DNA of 64,000 nucleotides from Macrocystis pyrifera (GCA_031763025.1 JASSKH010000024.1:6167387-6231386); one strand, 5' to 3'; shown: positions 40,520 to 51,678, numbered from the stretch's first letter. Translations and numbers: made by a program. Notes: generated by a model not told the origin, from the letters alone.

Positions 40520-43129
40520 CACGCTGGCGTGTATATATATATATTCATTCTATTCCCGGATCACATATCTCAAATCTGTCGCTGCTGCACGCGGGACTCC
40601 AAAAATTAAAATTGTCGGCTCTATCTTGCGTTGTGCTCTCGAGAGCTAGCCCGTCGGTGCCCTTGTCCGGCCACATTGTTGCACCCTCTGTCACCACTGT
40701 TGCACACGCGCGGGTCGAGCTTCAGCAGGAAGGGTTGCACCGCGCGAGCGGAAGCACCGCGAAAACGTCAATTTTCCACACCACAAAAAACGAGACCTTT
40801 TTCGTACGTTATTATCTACGATACTCTCGAGCCGGCATGTCGTATCTCGATCTGGTGGAGACTGGAGACATGACATCTCCCACCCAGACAGAAGGGCATG
40901 ATCGTACATCATACCCTCGGCATTGTCTGGGTGCCATGGCTACGTACGCACATAGAGCAACTTGTGTTGGCAAGCCAGCACGGGCAGCAGTCGCTCCGTC
41001 ATTCCGCACGACTTGTCGGTACTGCTGTATACTCGGAGTAGATAGATACCGCCGCTACTTTTGGGGGAGGGCCGCACATCTACGAATTCGAAAATACTCC
41101 CCCCCTTCCTCACAGAGCAGTATCGCCAGTATATATGATTTGATTTCCTCGCATACCTGATCTATTTGTCTGGTGTGTGTCTTGCTTGGAGGACTACTCT
41201 TCTTTTTTAATCTTGCATTTTATGTGCGGCAGTGCGAGTGAAAGACGAACGTGCGAACCAACAAAATGTGTTCTCTTTGCGAATGATACCAAGTTCGTAC
41301 AGCAGTACTAATAATACACCAGGCTGCTGCTGCTGTGTGTGTTCGTACATACTGCCTGTTACCACGTATGATACTGGTTTGTGCACTCGTACATACCTGG
41401 TACGAATAATATTTGATTTGTGATGGAGACTTTCACCAAAAGCTCTACTCCTACTGCTGTACGATACCGCAAAAAACCCCATCATTTGCCCTTTAGAACC
41501 GCAGTCCCATTTGGGGGACAAACCAGTCAAATCCTAAGTAGTTTATCCCCAAAACGGGACTGCACTCCTGAGAGGGTTAATGCCACCGGCCGCAGCAGGC
41601 AGCGGCAGGTACAGGGTATGGCATGATGGTATGTACTACGAGTGCATGCGTATAGTTTTTACACGTATCATACACCTGATGGTGAGTTTTTTTAAGAACG
41701 AGCATATCCCAATTCCCAACGGCTCTGAACGCCATTTTCTTCAATATTTTTAGAGCAAGTTGCCTCTTGAATAAACCACTCTCTCATTATTTTTAATAGA
41801 TGCTTTTTTTACCAGTACCACTGGCTGCATTGACATGTGGGATATCTACATAAGCATGCTATAATAGCACCCACAGCGGGTAGCACTTCCTTTCTCCCTG
41901 AGTCTCCCTCACATGCATGAGAAGACCCTGCACCTCCAGCACGAATGGCCTTCGTGTTTTCGGCGTTCCATCCTTTGATCGCCTGCCTCACTCTTCCCTT
42001 CTCGCACGAGCCGAAACGAGCTGAGGTAACGAAAACATCGAGAAGTTCAAAACATACCCTTGTACATACATACCTGGTATATACTTGTTCCTGGTATACC
42101 TGGAGGCTCAAACATACTCGTACTTTTTTTGTTGCGTCGCTGGACCACAGCAGCGGCGGCGGCGGCGGCAGCAGCAGCAGCAGCAGGACCTTATACCTAC
42201 CTCATACTCGTACGAGCAGCATGTAGACATGCACCGGTATGCGGCAACAGCAGTACGCAGGGTATGCATCTTTTTTTGCATGATAGGTCTTGTCTCTCTC
42301 ACGCTCTCTTGCGCGTCAACATTATTGCGATTTAATAATAATTTACCTTTCTTTTTTTCTTGGTGGTATATATTTATTCCTTCGAGACGTAAGATGTTTA
42401 TATGTTCCATACACATCATAAGAAGCGAAGATGCGAAGATGTTGATGAGTTGTCCAATATCTATATTGAGGTACGTAGAAACCCCGGCGTGGAGGCTGTG
42501 GCCACGTCAATTTCGGTGCTTCTGGGCCAAGAGGGCAGGGTCCGGGAAGCACTCCACTGCATAGTCGAAACAGAGATTATATTCCGGGATGCGAAGAAAG
42601 CGAGCAAAAGAAGAACCAAAAGGAACCAGCACAACCACCAAAGCACAACACGCAAGCGCACGTGGCAAGCCGACCGTCCTTTGGAGAGAGAACACGATAA
42701 AAACGGATACTACTGCTGCTGTACTCGGGATGATGTTGATGTACAAACATCACAGGGGAGACCAGCAGTACGTGGCGCATTTTTGGTTATATTTCAATGA
42801 CGACCTGCGCTCCTCTGGGCCCACAAAACAACGAAGCAGCAGTGTCACCTGTAACATACATGGGATGCATGCAATACGAAGTTTTCATGGGGGAGTCAGT
42901 CGTGACGTGCTTCCGTCGTGGCTGAAAAGTGGCGATGTTCCAAACCGAAAACTATTTTTAATAATAGGTAGGTCTGAGGTGACATCATGTGATTCAGTAC
43001 CAGTCCCAGTCACCAACCAATACCCAGCCAGCACTCTGCACTTTCACTCCGAAGCTGAATGAACAACCAACCTGCCTCGTGACCGCGGACTGCATCATGG
43101 CGATGAATTAATTGCATCAACTCCTGGTA
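40520..43129. other. Region without a clear gene
   Basis: Contains a family B MITE (41497-41580), a CGG/CAG run at 42151-42184 and many TACAGCAGTA words (41027, 41297, 41452). Small exon-like pieces (41945-42028, 42430-42470) have splice-like edges but no family support. Confidence 0.4.
41497..41580 (+). mobile_element. MITE family B copy
   Basis: AGAACCGCAGTCCCATTTGG, GACAAACCAGTCAAATCCTA and CCCCAAAACGGGACTGCACT, then GAGAGGGTTAA. The right end preserves AGGGTTAA. Confidence 0.75.
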
Positions 43130-43236
43130 CTGCGGGGGTCCATAGTTAATAGGACCTATGATATACATAAAAAATACTATATATTTGCCTATTTTTTCAA
43201 ACAATATTTGGTCCTGTTTACTGTGGTCCCCCGTAA
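43130..43236 (+). mobile_element. MITE family A copy, II/I ends
   Basis: Left CTGCGGGGGTCCATAGTTAA, right TTACTGTGGTCCCCCGTAA, flanked by TA. Confidence 0.88.
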
Positions 43237-43480
43237 TAGTATTAATAATAATAGTCCAATGTGAGAACAAGAACAGCCTGGTGGTTATATGCTTCGTATA
43301 ATAGGACAATACCACAATCGGAATGGATGGGGTCATGAGAAATGAATCGTGATTGTACATAATAGTTACTATTAATCAATAATAGCGACAGTCAGTTTCG
43401 CTTTCACATCAGCAGTACGAGTACAGGTAGTAGAACTGCTCTGCTGTACGAAGTGTACAGGTATACCAGGTACGAAGACT

Positions 43481-43526
43481 CCAATTCCGAGTAGGTTGGC
43501 CCTCAAACGGGACTGCGGTCCTACAC
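43481..43526 (+). mobile_element. MITE family B half-copy
   Basis: AATTCCGAGTAGGTTGGCCC then CAAACGGGACTGCGGTCCT. Only the right half remains. Confidence 0.55.
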
Positions 43527-43766
43527 AGAACGAACAAGTAAACGCCAAACTTCTGGAAACATCAGTAAAGCTTGTTGCCCTCAGCTTCTTACGTCTGTGG
43601 GTGTTCTTCACGTTAAACCGTTCTTCCTCGTACGCACCAGGTACCCGTACGTATATATTTCGATTTTTTTTTCATAATAATGTAACTCGAGTGTCAAATG
43701 TGTCAATCATGACCGATGCAAAGGTCGCGGGGTCGCGGAGGATGATGACCCGCCGCGACTGCTATA

Positions 43767-43871
43767 TTACGGGGGACCATAGTAAATAGGACCAAATATT
43801 AATAGTAAAAACAGGGAAATGTATAGGTTTTTGTGTATACCGTAGGTCCTATTTACTATGGTCCCCCGTAA
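43767..43871 (-). mobile_element. MITE family A copy, I/I ends
   Basis: TTACGGGGGACCATAGTAAA to TTTACTATGGTCCCCCGTAA, near-perfect inverted repeats with TA on both sides (TATA|TTAC and GTAA|TAGC). Confidence 0.92.
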
Positions 43872-43980
43872 TAGCAGCTGTCGACTGTCGACAGCCCAGT
43901 ACAGCAGCAGAGGAAGCAGTATGAACCCTTCCATACCTGCTCGTATTTTTGTATGTCTGTGTGCCTGTCGCCGGTTGTTC

Positions 43981-43982
43981 CG

Positions 43983-44026
<44 letters not shown>
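43981..44026 (+). repeat. Poly(C) tract, about 45 bases
   Basis: Uninterrupted C run directly before the poly(C)-tailed short element. Confidence 0.85.
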
Positions 44027-44028
<2 letters not shown>

Positions 44029-44033
44029 ATCCC

Positions 44034-44122
44034 GACGTTCTCCGTCCCGGCATTGTAGGGATGCGAGGGTCAATGGTCGTATGACTACCGCCATGCGCGA
44101 TAATGAGCAACCCCCCCCCCCC
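44034..44122 (+). mobile_element. Poly(C)-tailed short retroelement
   Basis: Matches 11272-11350: CTCCGTCCCGGCATTGTAGG, GATGCGAGGGTCAATGGTCG, GACTACCGCCATGCGCGATA, then ATGAGCAA and a C run. It lies between two C runs, as if elements landed in tandem. Confidence 0.65.
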
Positions 44123-44598
44123 ACACTCTGCTTGCTCCCTGCTACCCTGGTACACGTACCTGTTTAGCTGCCTACTGCTGCTGTATACATATACCCGCGA
44201 CGTATTTTATGTCGACCGTGCATACCAGGGCGAAAAATAGGTGGTAATAAATGTCGCGCTGAGGCGCGCTTTTCCCCCGTAAATTCCGTTCTTCTGCACC
44301 ACGAGCAGTGGGCGTGGTGGTGCGTGCGGCTTGCCTGCCGCACCACGACTTCTGTTTTGTGTGCCGCATGGCAAAACAATGTGCGACGACGTTTTATCGC
44401 CGTTTTACATGTATGTTCATTGGTCGTCATTTAGTGCTGCCTGGTACTTTTCTTGATACCTGCTGGCTGGTATTTGCGAAACGTTATAGCCAGCCGGCAC
44501 CACGACTTCAAGCGGAGAGTACGACCGCGTACATATGACGCACTTTTGAGTATTAATACCCTGACACGTAACTGGTACATATAGGTTGAAGAAACGAC

Positions 44599-44745
44599 CC
44601 AGGGCGGCCCTCCCGAGGGCCTCCGGGGGGCCTCGGGGGGCCCTCGAGGGGCTCTCCAGGGGGCGCACCTCGCCTACGGCTCGTGTTGCGGTGCCGCAGC
44701 CGCAGCAAGGCCTCCGGCTCATGGTGCGCGCAGGGCCCCACGGAA
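44599..44745. other. GC-rich island
   Basis: About 150 bp of very GC-rich, partly palindromic sequence (GGGCCTCCGGGGGGCCTCGG and GGGGCCCTCGAGGGGC) inside AT-richer surroundings. Open on both strands with Gly/Pro/Arg-rich translations. No family recognised. Confidence 0.5.
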
Positions 44746-44870
44746 TGGACGCCTATGTTACGCCCCTAATTAGAACTTCACTCTCAAGAATTAGTACGTA
44801 CGCCTTGTGCGTACGATTACGTACTACCATGTTTGTCCCTGAACCGTCGATACACGTTTTACGGTTTTGG

Positions 44871-44951
44871 TACTGCAATCCCGTTTTGGGGACAAAGCAC
44901 TTGGAATTCGAGCGGTTCATCCCCAAAGCGGGACTCCAGTAGTAAAGGGTT
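44871..44951 (+). mobile_element. MITE family B copy
   Basis: TACTGCAATCCCGTTTTGGG, CACTTGGAATTCGAGCGGTT and CCCAAAGCGGGACTCCAGTA, ending AAAGGGTT. The right end is intact. Confidence 0.75.
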
Positions 44952-45170
44952 GAGCCAGTGTATTAGAAGTAGAAAGAAGGCGTACTCGTACGTGCGTGAA
45001 TAAAGGGGCGATGATACTTGCGGTACGTTCGGGCGAAACACCCTTGATTCTTGTTTCACGGACGAACACGGATCTTTTTCCTTGAACGCAAAACTTCACA
45101 GATGCTCCTATTAATATTTTCGGGGGGCCGGCCGGGGGTACTGCTGTGAGTACTATTATTCGTAGCCCTA

Positions 45171-45249
45171 TTAGAACCGCAGTCCCGTTTTGGGGACAAA
45201 ACGTTCAAATTATAAGGTAATTTGTCCCCAAAATGGGACTGCACCGTAA
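45171..45249 (+). mobile_element. MITE family B copy
   Basis: TTAGAACCGCAGTCCCGTTT to CCCCAAAATGGGACTGCA. The hairpin arms are intact, the ends degraded. Confidence 0.75.
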
Positions 45250-45539
45250 TATTATTAGCAGTATTTTGGGGTTATGGTCTGAGTACTTCAAAGTATTTCG
45301 GATTTTTTTTCCTGCGGATACTTTGCGATATACTTTTCATACACATGTGTACGAGGTAGGCGTGCGTCTGGCATTGCGTGTTGGCTCCTCGCTTTTGTTT
45401 TGCGATGCGAGTTTCCGTGTCTCGTACATTTTTTTTTTTTTTTTTTTTTTCCTCCGGCGGATTGGTAAAAATAAATACATGGTTTGCGATTTGTGGCCGC
45501 AGAGCTTGTACCTTGATATCTTGATACCGTGTTACAGAG

Positions 45540-45843
45540 TAGTGCCAGTCCCTCCACTGTGCAGACTGAGTAGTGCTGGGTTCCCCCTTTTGATGGAGCC
45601 TGAAACCGTTTGGCACGATTAGATTATTACGGTGGATTACAGTAAATAGGACCAAATATTGTTAGCTAAAATAGGTAAATATATAGGTTTTTGTGTGTAC
45701 CGTAGGTCCTATTTACTATGGCCACCCGTATTAGTGATGGATCAGTGTGGCAGTGTGCGGAGTATTTAGTGCCGGTTTACACCAATATAGTGCCGGTATT
45801 GTTGACTGGCGTATGTTCATACTGGCACTATAGAGGGACCATT
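45540..45843 (+). mobile_element. MITE family C copy interrupted by family A
   Basis: Left part AGTCCCTCCACTGTGC to CCGTTTGGCACGATTAGA. The right part resumes after 45732 with GATGGATCAGTGTGGCAGTG and ends GGCACTATAGAGGGACCATT. A family A MITE sits between. Confidence 0.78.
45627..45732 (-). mobile_element. MITE family A copy inside family C
   Basis: Left TTACGGTGGATTACAGTAAA, right TTTACTATGGCCACCCGTA. The inverted core is intact. Confidence 0.85.
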
Positions 45844-45849
45844 ACAAGC

Positions 45850-46420
45850 AGTGTCATACGGGTATATACCAGCAGACCAGTGCCTGCAGTATCATACTAT
45901 GAATAATCGGTGTGCTGGATTCGAGGCCTAGAACATGATGTAATATAGAAGTTTATCGGTTTCATGTGAAGAACACGCACATACACGAAAAACATGTACG
46001 TATCGTGACTGATTTATCGACGTGCTTGAGGGAAATGTATTCTCCTCCGTCTTGTTGCCTGGCGAGAGGAACAGACCAGACAAATCAAGAGGAAAAATGA
46101 AGAGAGGAAAAGAGAACCGACGTCAAGCATGACGTATACCGAGATATATGGGTGCCCCTTTCGTTCCACGATTACATTTGTTCTATCTAACAAAACAAGT
46201 ACCTGGTACTTACTACGGTTGGTTGCGGTTTAACTACCAGGTACGTTTTGATTGGCTTGAGTCATGAAGGGAGAGAAGGTAGGGTGCCCTCTGATTGCAT
46301 CACCGCCTTGCTAATTCGCTCGTGCAACACCTTTTGCCCAAATTCTATCTTGCACGTTGGCCCAGACTCGACTCGGTCCCAACCCTAGCTAGCACTATCT
46401 CGTAACCGTTTTAGTACCGC
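45850..46420. other. Region without a supported gene
   Basis: No recognisable protein. Two TACCTGGTAC/TACCAGGTAC words at 46199 and 46239. Confidence 0.4.
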
Positions 46421-46424
46421 AATA

Positions 46425-46535
46425 CAATGATGTGTGCTTGTGTTCTTCACGTGAAACCGTTATTTGTACCCGTCGACATCGAGCACAGCCAGTGTCTTTT
46501 CCGATTCTTCAATCCTACAGCTTACAGCTGCACCA
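46425..46535 (+). repeat. Dispersed repeat M, copy 2
   Basis: GATGTGTGCTTGTGTTCTTC, AAACCGTTATTTGTACCCGT and CGATTCTTCAATCCTACAG match 22236-22400 and 46868-46985. Confidence 0.65.
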
Positions 46536-46626
46536 ATGGAGAGAAATACACCACAACACAGGGATACTATTATACTATTAATACTACTGTAACTGCTGTA
46601 CGTTGTCAAAGCCTAACCCACTGGTT

Positions 46627-46738
46627 GTGCTGAAAGAACGGCTTAACCCTTTCAGTACTGCAGTCCCGTTTTGGGGACAAATCACTTGGAATTAGAGTAG
46701 TTCGTCCCCAAATCGGCACTTCGGTACTGAAAGGGTTA
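46627..46738 (+). mobile_element. MITE family B copy, complete
   Basis: Best complete copy. TTAA then CCCTTTCAGTACTGCAGTCC at the left, and GTACTGAAAGGGTTAA at the right. Central arms GTTTTGGGGACAAATC and TTCGTCCCCAAATCGG. The TTAA flanks and CCCTTT ends are the hallmarks of piggyBac-type elements. Confidence 0.85.
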
Positions 46739-46867
46739 ATGGGAAGAAAACAACAACAAAGCAGCAACAGCAGGGGAGTAGACAACGCATCAACATGCAT
46801 GTCATCGTACTGTGGGTACGAAAGGCCCAACACTGCTGCACTGCTGGACAGAAACCTGACCACGATT

Positions 46868-46985
46868 GCTGTGTGTTGTGTGTGTGTTCTTCGCGTTAAA
46901 CCGTTCTTTCTACCCGTCGACATCCAGCACAACCAGTCTCCGTGCCGATTCTTCAATTCTAGAGAGTTCAAAGTTCTGTGGTCAG
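46868..46985 (+). repeat. Dispersed repeat M, copy 3
   Basis: GTGTGTGTTCTTCGCGTTAA, TTCTTTCTACCCGTCGACAT and AGTTCAAAGTTCTGTGGTCA. It lies 130 bp after a complete family B MITE. Confidence 0.65.
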
Positions 46986-47211
46986 AAAACTACGCCACAG
47001 AGATACTACTAGTATTAATACATTGTTACGCGGTAAGCACATGAGCAGAGTAGACAAGTGCAACATGCCATGTCATCATGCTTGATACGACAGGCACGAG
47101 ATACACGTTCTGTGAAAGAGAGAAAACAAAAGGCAATCTAACAAAAAAACAGAAAGCAAAGAAACAAATCAAAGATACTCTACAGCATGTAGTAGTATTA
47201 ATAGTAGTAGT

Positions 47212-47255
47212 TCCAAGTGTTTTGTCCCCATAACGGGCGTGCAGTCCTTAAGGCC
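47212..47255 (+). mobile_element. MITE family B half-copy
   Basis: TTCCAAGTGTTTTGTCCCCA then TAACGGGCGTGCAGTCC. Right half only. Confidence 0.5.
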
Positions 47256-47499
47256 TCCAACCCCAGCCCGGCTAGTCTTTCGGCAGGGGCGGTCGCGCGG
47301 CTGCTCCGCCGCCGTTTGGTGTTTTCCCAAGAAATAATGGGCCCCCGAAAGGCCAGTCCCGACCAATCTGACAACCAGCAGTAGTGGTGGTGCACGGCTT
47401 TCATTTTTTTTTTTTTTTTTTCACCTGATGTGTTTTCATTATTAATAATAGTATTTCAGTGCGCAGAAACATAAATCTGAGTCTAATTTGAACGTAAAA

Positions 47500-47645
47500 T
47501 TGTCCTCAAAACGGGATTGCAGTCTTAACCCTTTTCTAGGACTGCTGTAGTCCCGTTTTCGGGGCAACAAGCAGTCCAATTCTAGGTGTTAATACTTCGT
47601 GTCCGAAACGGGACTACTGGATTCCTCACCACTGAAGAGGGTGTT
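47500..47645 (+). mobile_element. MITE family B, one and a half copies
   Basis: A right half (TTGTCCTCAAAACGGGATTG, CAGTCTTAACCC) runs into a diverged full copy (CTAGGACTGCTGTAGTCCCG ... CCGAAACGGGACTACTGG). Confidence 0.6.
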
Positions 47646-47649
47646 ATGG

Positions 47650-48765
47650 CCTTTCGAGGAGGAGCGGAGGAAAAAAAACAGTGCGCTAATTGTGTGTGTG
47701 CTCCTAACTCCTGTAATAAACGTATCACTCATTCGTCAAAACAAGTCACGATACCGCCGTAGCAGCATGATACGCAACGTATGTACGCGTTTTTTTTTTG
47801 TGTATATACACCTGTTATCGTGCGTATATACACTGGTTATCGTGCACGGTATTAAGTGCTGCACTTTTATGTAAATCGTATCATGTGTGGTGAGATGGTA
47901 AGTGATACATACACCGCTCTGTCCGCAAATATAAAGACCTTTTGTATACTACTATTCTATGAATGCGGACCTTAGAAATAGGAACATATGTGGTATGATA
48001 TAATACGACGAGTGATCTACATACGAGATGTGTCACTTACCACAGCAGCGGTTACCACAGGTATTTTATTGTACTGATTTTCGACATTGGTGAAGGGTCG
48101 TCCGTTGGCCACCTCTATAATACGCATTACCGCAACATGACGGTGCAATACGTATGTACATGTATGATACGTATCATTCTCGTATAGCATATATATTGTA
48201 TACCCTATTTTCATTCCGAGAATGTTCGGAATTGACGAACGTCTACATCGATGCCAATCATTGATGCGTAATCGCTGATGAGTGTTCATATTATTATTAA
48301 TAATAAATTGAAGCCTATATAGAAACGTCTCGATCGATTGTGTGATACAGATTTGAGATTTCGATGTTTGAGATTCGAGCTTCAAGGTTCAAGGTTCGGG
48401 AAATTTAGTAGTTATAGACCCAACATCCAAGTTGATCCAATCCTCCCCTCAACCCCTAAGGACCACAGGTTTGCTTTTCACGAGCGCGATCGACATGCCG
48501 TTTCTTGAGCCGGGCAGTGCTATCATATCCGGAGCTCGATGTATGATGTCGGACTGGGATTACACATGCATTGGGAAACAAATGACGACAATGATACAAT
48601 ACTTCGATATAATAATGGTACAAGAAAACGAGTGGTATTATTAATATTAATAAGTACATGTGTAATGGGAAGCGCATGCACGGACGACGAAAATGACGTA
48701 AGTAGTACTCCTGCTGCTGCTGCTGTTGTAAGATTCATGGTTTTGCCATTGTAGAGTTTTGGAAT
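47650..48765. other. Region without a supported gene
   Basis: AT-rich, with TATTAATAATA stretches and a GCT run at 48710-48725. No recognisable protein. Confidence 0.4.
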
Positions 48766-48769
48766 CGTT

Positions 48770-49360
48770 ATACGTACGTATCAGTACGAAGTAAGTGACG
48801 TTGGTTGAAGCTGACCAGGTTGAAGCAGCGGGAGCGAAGCAGCGAAGCAGCTGCAGCATAGGGGCACCCGATTTAAGAGCGTCCTACAGAAGTAGTAAGA
48901 GGATACGGGCTCAGGAGCGGGACGTTCTCGACGTGGCACGGAAACTTGAAACATCTAGGTTCCTCGGCCGACGTAAGTCCTCGCCCGACTTTTCCCGCTT
49001 GGACGAGTTTTTGAGCCCTTGGAGCAGAAAATTGCCCGATTTCAGACAGAGGTTCGCTTTTATCTCTAATTAGCATCATACGTATCAGCACGAAGTGAGT
49101 GACGTTGGTTGAAGCTGACCAGGTTGAACCAGCGGGAGTAAAGCAGCTGCAGCACAGGGGTACCCGATTTAAGAGCGTCCTGCAGCAGAAATAAGAGGAG
49201 GATACGGGCTCAAGAGCGGCGTGACACGGAAACTTGAACAACCAAGTTCGTCGCCCGACTTTTTCCGCTTGACGAGCTTGCGAGCCCTTGGAGCGGAAAT
49301 ATTCCCCGGCTTCAAAGAGAGGTTCGCTCTTATCCCTGGATAGCATCAAGTCGCTCTCAC
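48770..49360 (+). repeat. Tandem duplication, about 303-bp unit
   Basis: Unit 1 starts at 48770 and unit 2 at 49076 (ATACGTATCAGCACGAAGTG). Shared words are GACGTTGGTTGAAGCTGACC, CACCCGATTTAAGAGCGTCC, GGATACGGGCTCA and TTCGCTTTTATC. Pieces of a third unit follow at 49405-49510. Confidence 0.8.
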
Positions 49361-49875
49361 GCGGGGATACGAGCGGTTGGGCGATTCAAGAAAAAGAAGC
49401 AACACCGGCCTGCCCTGAAGGGCTCTTAAATCGGATACCCAACTGCATTTTACGTATAATGCAAGTCACGGGCGCGAGTTGAAGTTGGTGCTGTTGAATC
49501 AGCGGCTAGCTGCGCTCATCGGGTTCAACGTCCAACATTCACCAGGTTTGCGGAACCTAATCACTAATCACGGAAGGCGTGGAAGGTAGAATGCTGTAGT
49601 TCGTACTCCGTACCTGATTTTGCAGTACCGGTATCCCAGTATACTGCAATTGCAGTACAGCCTTACTGGTATAGCACGTATATCTTATGATGAGGAGCGT
49701 TTGTGTACCACTAGTCAGCAGCAGTAGTGTCGAGTCAATACTACTGCCTGCTGTACTTGCATTTCGGGACAAAGTGGTGTATACCACGTACTGGTGGTTA
49801 CTTTACAGCGAGCGAGCGTAAGATCCGTACTGATTGTTCTTATGTACAGGTAGTAATAGTTCATAGTCAATGGCG

Positions 49876-50165
49876 TCCCCGGTGGCTTGGTAGGTGGTCC
49901 GCGTGCCTGTCAAGATCAATTCCGTGGGTTCAAGTCTCACCGAGTGCACGCTCTTAGGTACTTTTTCTTGCTTAAAAAAATGATTAGCGGAAAGCGCGAG
50001 AGCGTGAGTTAGCTACATTCGATGAAAATCGACTAGCAGTGGGAATGCTGAACCCTATGCGCGACAAAAAATAAAGGCACGTACCGGGGGGGAGAACGGA
50101 CGACACCTGTGTGTGACCACGGCCTGTCCAGAAGATCGCTGAGGGTAAAACCTCCTACGAGTTCT
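49876..50165 (+). mobile_element. tRNA-derived SINE, copy 2
   Basis: GTCCCCGGTGGCTTGGTAGG, then GTGGGTTCAAGTCTCACC (A and B boxes), CGCGAGAGCGTGAGTTAGCT and a body ending CCAGAAGATCGCTGAGGGTA. Matches copy 1 (6321-6644) almost throughout. No A-tail is seen, so the 3' end may be truncated. Confidence 0.78.
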
Positions 50166-50169
50166 CTGT

Positions 50170-50815
50170 ATCGGCATTTTGTGACGACAGAGCTTGCATC
50201 TATCTCTCTACGATTGAAGATTCGGCACGGACACTGGTTGTGGTTGGATGTCGACCGGTAGAACGAATGGTTTGATGATGTAGAACACGCACAAATGTGG
50301 GCACAAGTTTACGTACAAGAAGAATACTTCCTGGCTTTATACGGCCCATCGCAACATCTATGTTGTCATACTATTACAGCAGTAGTAGTCTCTTGGCTCT
50401 GTCGTCGAAGCTACGCTGTTGTTGACCTCACAGCAGCAGCCGATAGCCCTGTCTGTGCCTTTTGCAGTAGTAATACCGCACCAACGGAGTGAATCTGGCC
50501 GGCGCGCACGAAAAGGCACAAGTTCCAAGGCGTCTAGAGGTGAAAGCGCATGTCGATGTCGCGCGCAAGGGGTCAGGTTTGACTCGTAATTCATTCGATT
50601 TGTGTGTGTTGCCAAATTACCATGTCATGCCGCCTCGAGTCACGACCTCACAGCTCAAGCAAAGCGCGAAGGCCCTCGGATGCGTCGCCAAAGATTGACC
50701 GCCGTGCTTTTCGTTCTTCCTTCCTTCAACCACTAGTCGTAATTTTTGTTTTGTTTGTTTTGTCTTGGTCAACTATTGTACTGCTGTATTCCCCCAGTTC
50801 ATCTCGCACGTTTTT
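50170..50815. other. Region without a supported gene
   Basis: Two TACAGCAGTA/TACTGCTGTA words (50368, 50776) and no recognisable product. Confidence 0.4.
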
Positions 50816-50820
50816 TTCCC

Positions 50821-50995
50821 GCGATTGACGACCATCTGGATAAGCCGGGGTGAGGTCACAGATAGATGTCTTCCCTTCTAACCCCCCCCCCAGTTCATGC
50901 CTCGGTTTTTATCGCGCGTAGGGTCCAGCGTTCCCACTTCTCGTCGATGTCCGACGAGATTCGCCAACTCACGCGCTAGCGCTTTCAGCGACCGA
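50821..50995 (-). mobile_element. SINE body fragment, copy 3
   Basis: Minus-strand match to the tRNA-unrelated body of the SINE (CATCTGGATAAGCCG, GATGTCTTCCCTTCTAACC, TATCGCGCGTAGGGTCCAGC, CTCACGCGCTAGCGC). The tRNA-like head is missing. Confidence 0.7.
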
Positions 50996-51010
50996 AGATT
51001 ATCTGTTCCT

Positions 51011-51245
51011 ACTTGAATTGATGACCTAGATCGTTCAAGGCAGATATATCATCTATCTGTATGATCTAGCTCATGTTGCCGGGTGGGAGCCGATTATCCT
51101 ACCTGCGTGATGGAGGGCGTGTTTCGTGGGTTGGAATTGTACTGCTGTACAGACTGCGCAATCTCTCACAACGGCAGGTTATATCTAGATGATTTGCAGT
51201 ATGGATAGATCAGGTAGATAATGATCTATCTGTCCGAGCTGTCGA
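51011..51245 (+). repeat. GATCTA-rich dispersed repeat
   Basis: ATCTATCTGTATGATCTAGC, GTGTTTCGTGGGTTGG, CTCACAACGGCAGGTTATAT and ATCTATCTGTCCGAGC parallel 7700-7935, which contains the TGTATGATCT array. Confidence 0.6.
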
Positions 51246-51269
51246 TGGTCTCGCTCATCGGTCAATTTC

Positions 51270-51352
51270 AGGACTGCAGTCTAGTCCCGTTTTGGGGACA
51301 AACCAGTCAAATTCTAAGTAGTTTGTCCCCAAAACGGGACTACTGCAGTGCT
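51270..51352 (+). mobile_element. MITE family B copy
   Basis: AGGACTGCAGTCTAGTCCCG, GACAAACCAGTCAAATTCTA and CCCCAAAACGGGACTACTGC. Arms are near-perfect, the terminal CCCTTT lost. Confidence 0.78.
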
Positions 51353-51489
51353 AAAAAACGTCAAATCGCCGATTCCCCTTTTCCCTGGTCTAAATATTTC
51401 ACGGCAGAGTATGGTCTACTATTAATAGCGGCTATGCCTGATCTATTTTTGGTTTGCAACGTCTAGATCATGTTTCCTCTAGGGTAAGG

Positions 51490-51678
51490 GCCCCTCTTTG
51501 GTGCCGGTATTCACCAGCCAAGAATACCGGCACTATATACAGCGGCAACCGGCACTATTTACTCCGCACACTGCTACACGGGTTAATCCCACATGTGCTC
51601 GAACGATTTCAAAGGCAGTATCATATGGCGGGCAGTCGGCACTATTATACTCAACCGGCACTATAGAGCGACCACTCT
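51490..51678 (-). mobile_element. MITE family C copy
   Basis: Inverted relative to the others: GGTGCCGGTATTCACCAGCC, CACTATTTACTCCGCACACT and GGCACTATAGAGCGACCACT. Central AATCGCTTGGCACGG sequence is diverged. Confidence 0.72.

Noticed and set aside
42430-42580. Small exon candidates CEDVDELSNIYIE and GVEAVATSISVLLGQEG
   Set aside because: Splice-like edges exist, but phases do not connect to the exon at 40352 and no family supports them.
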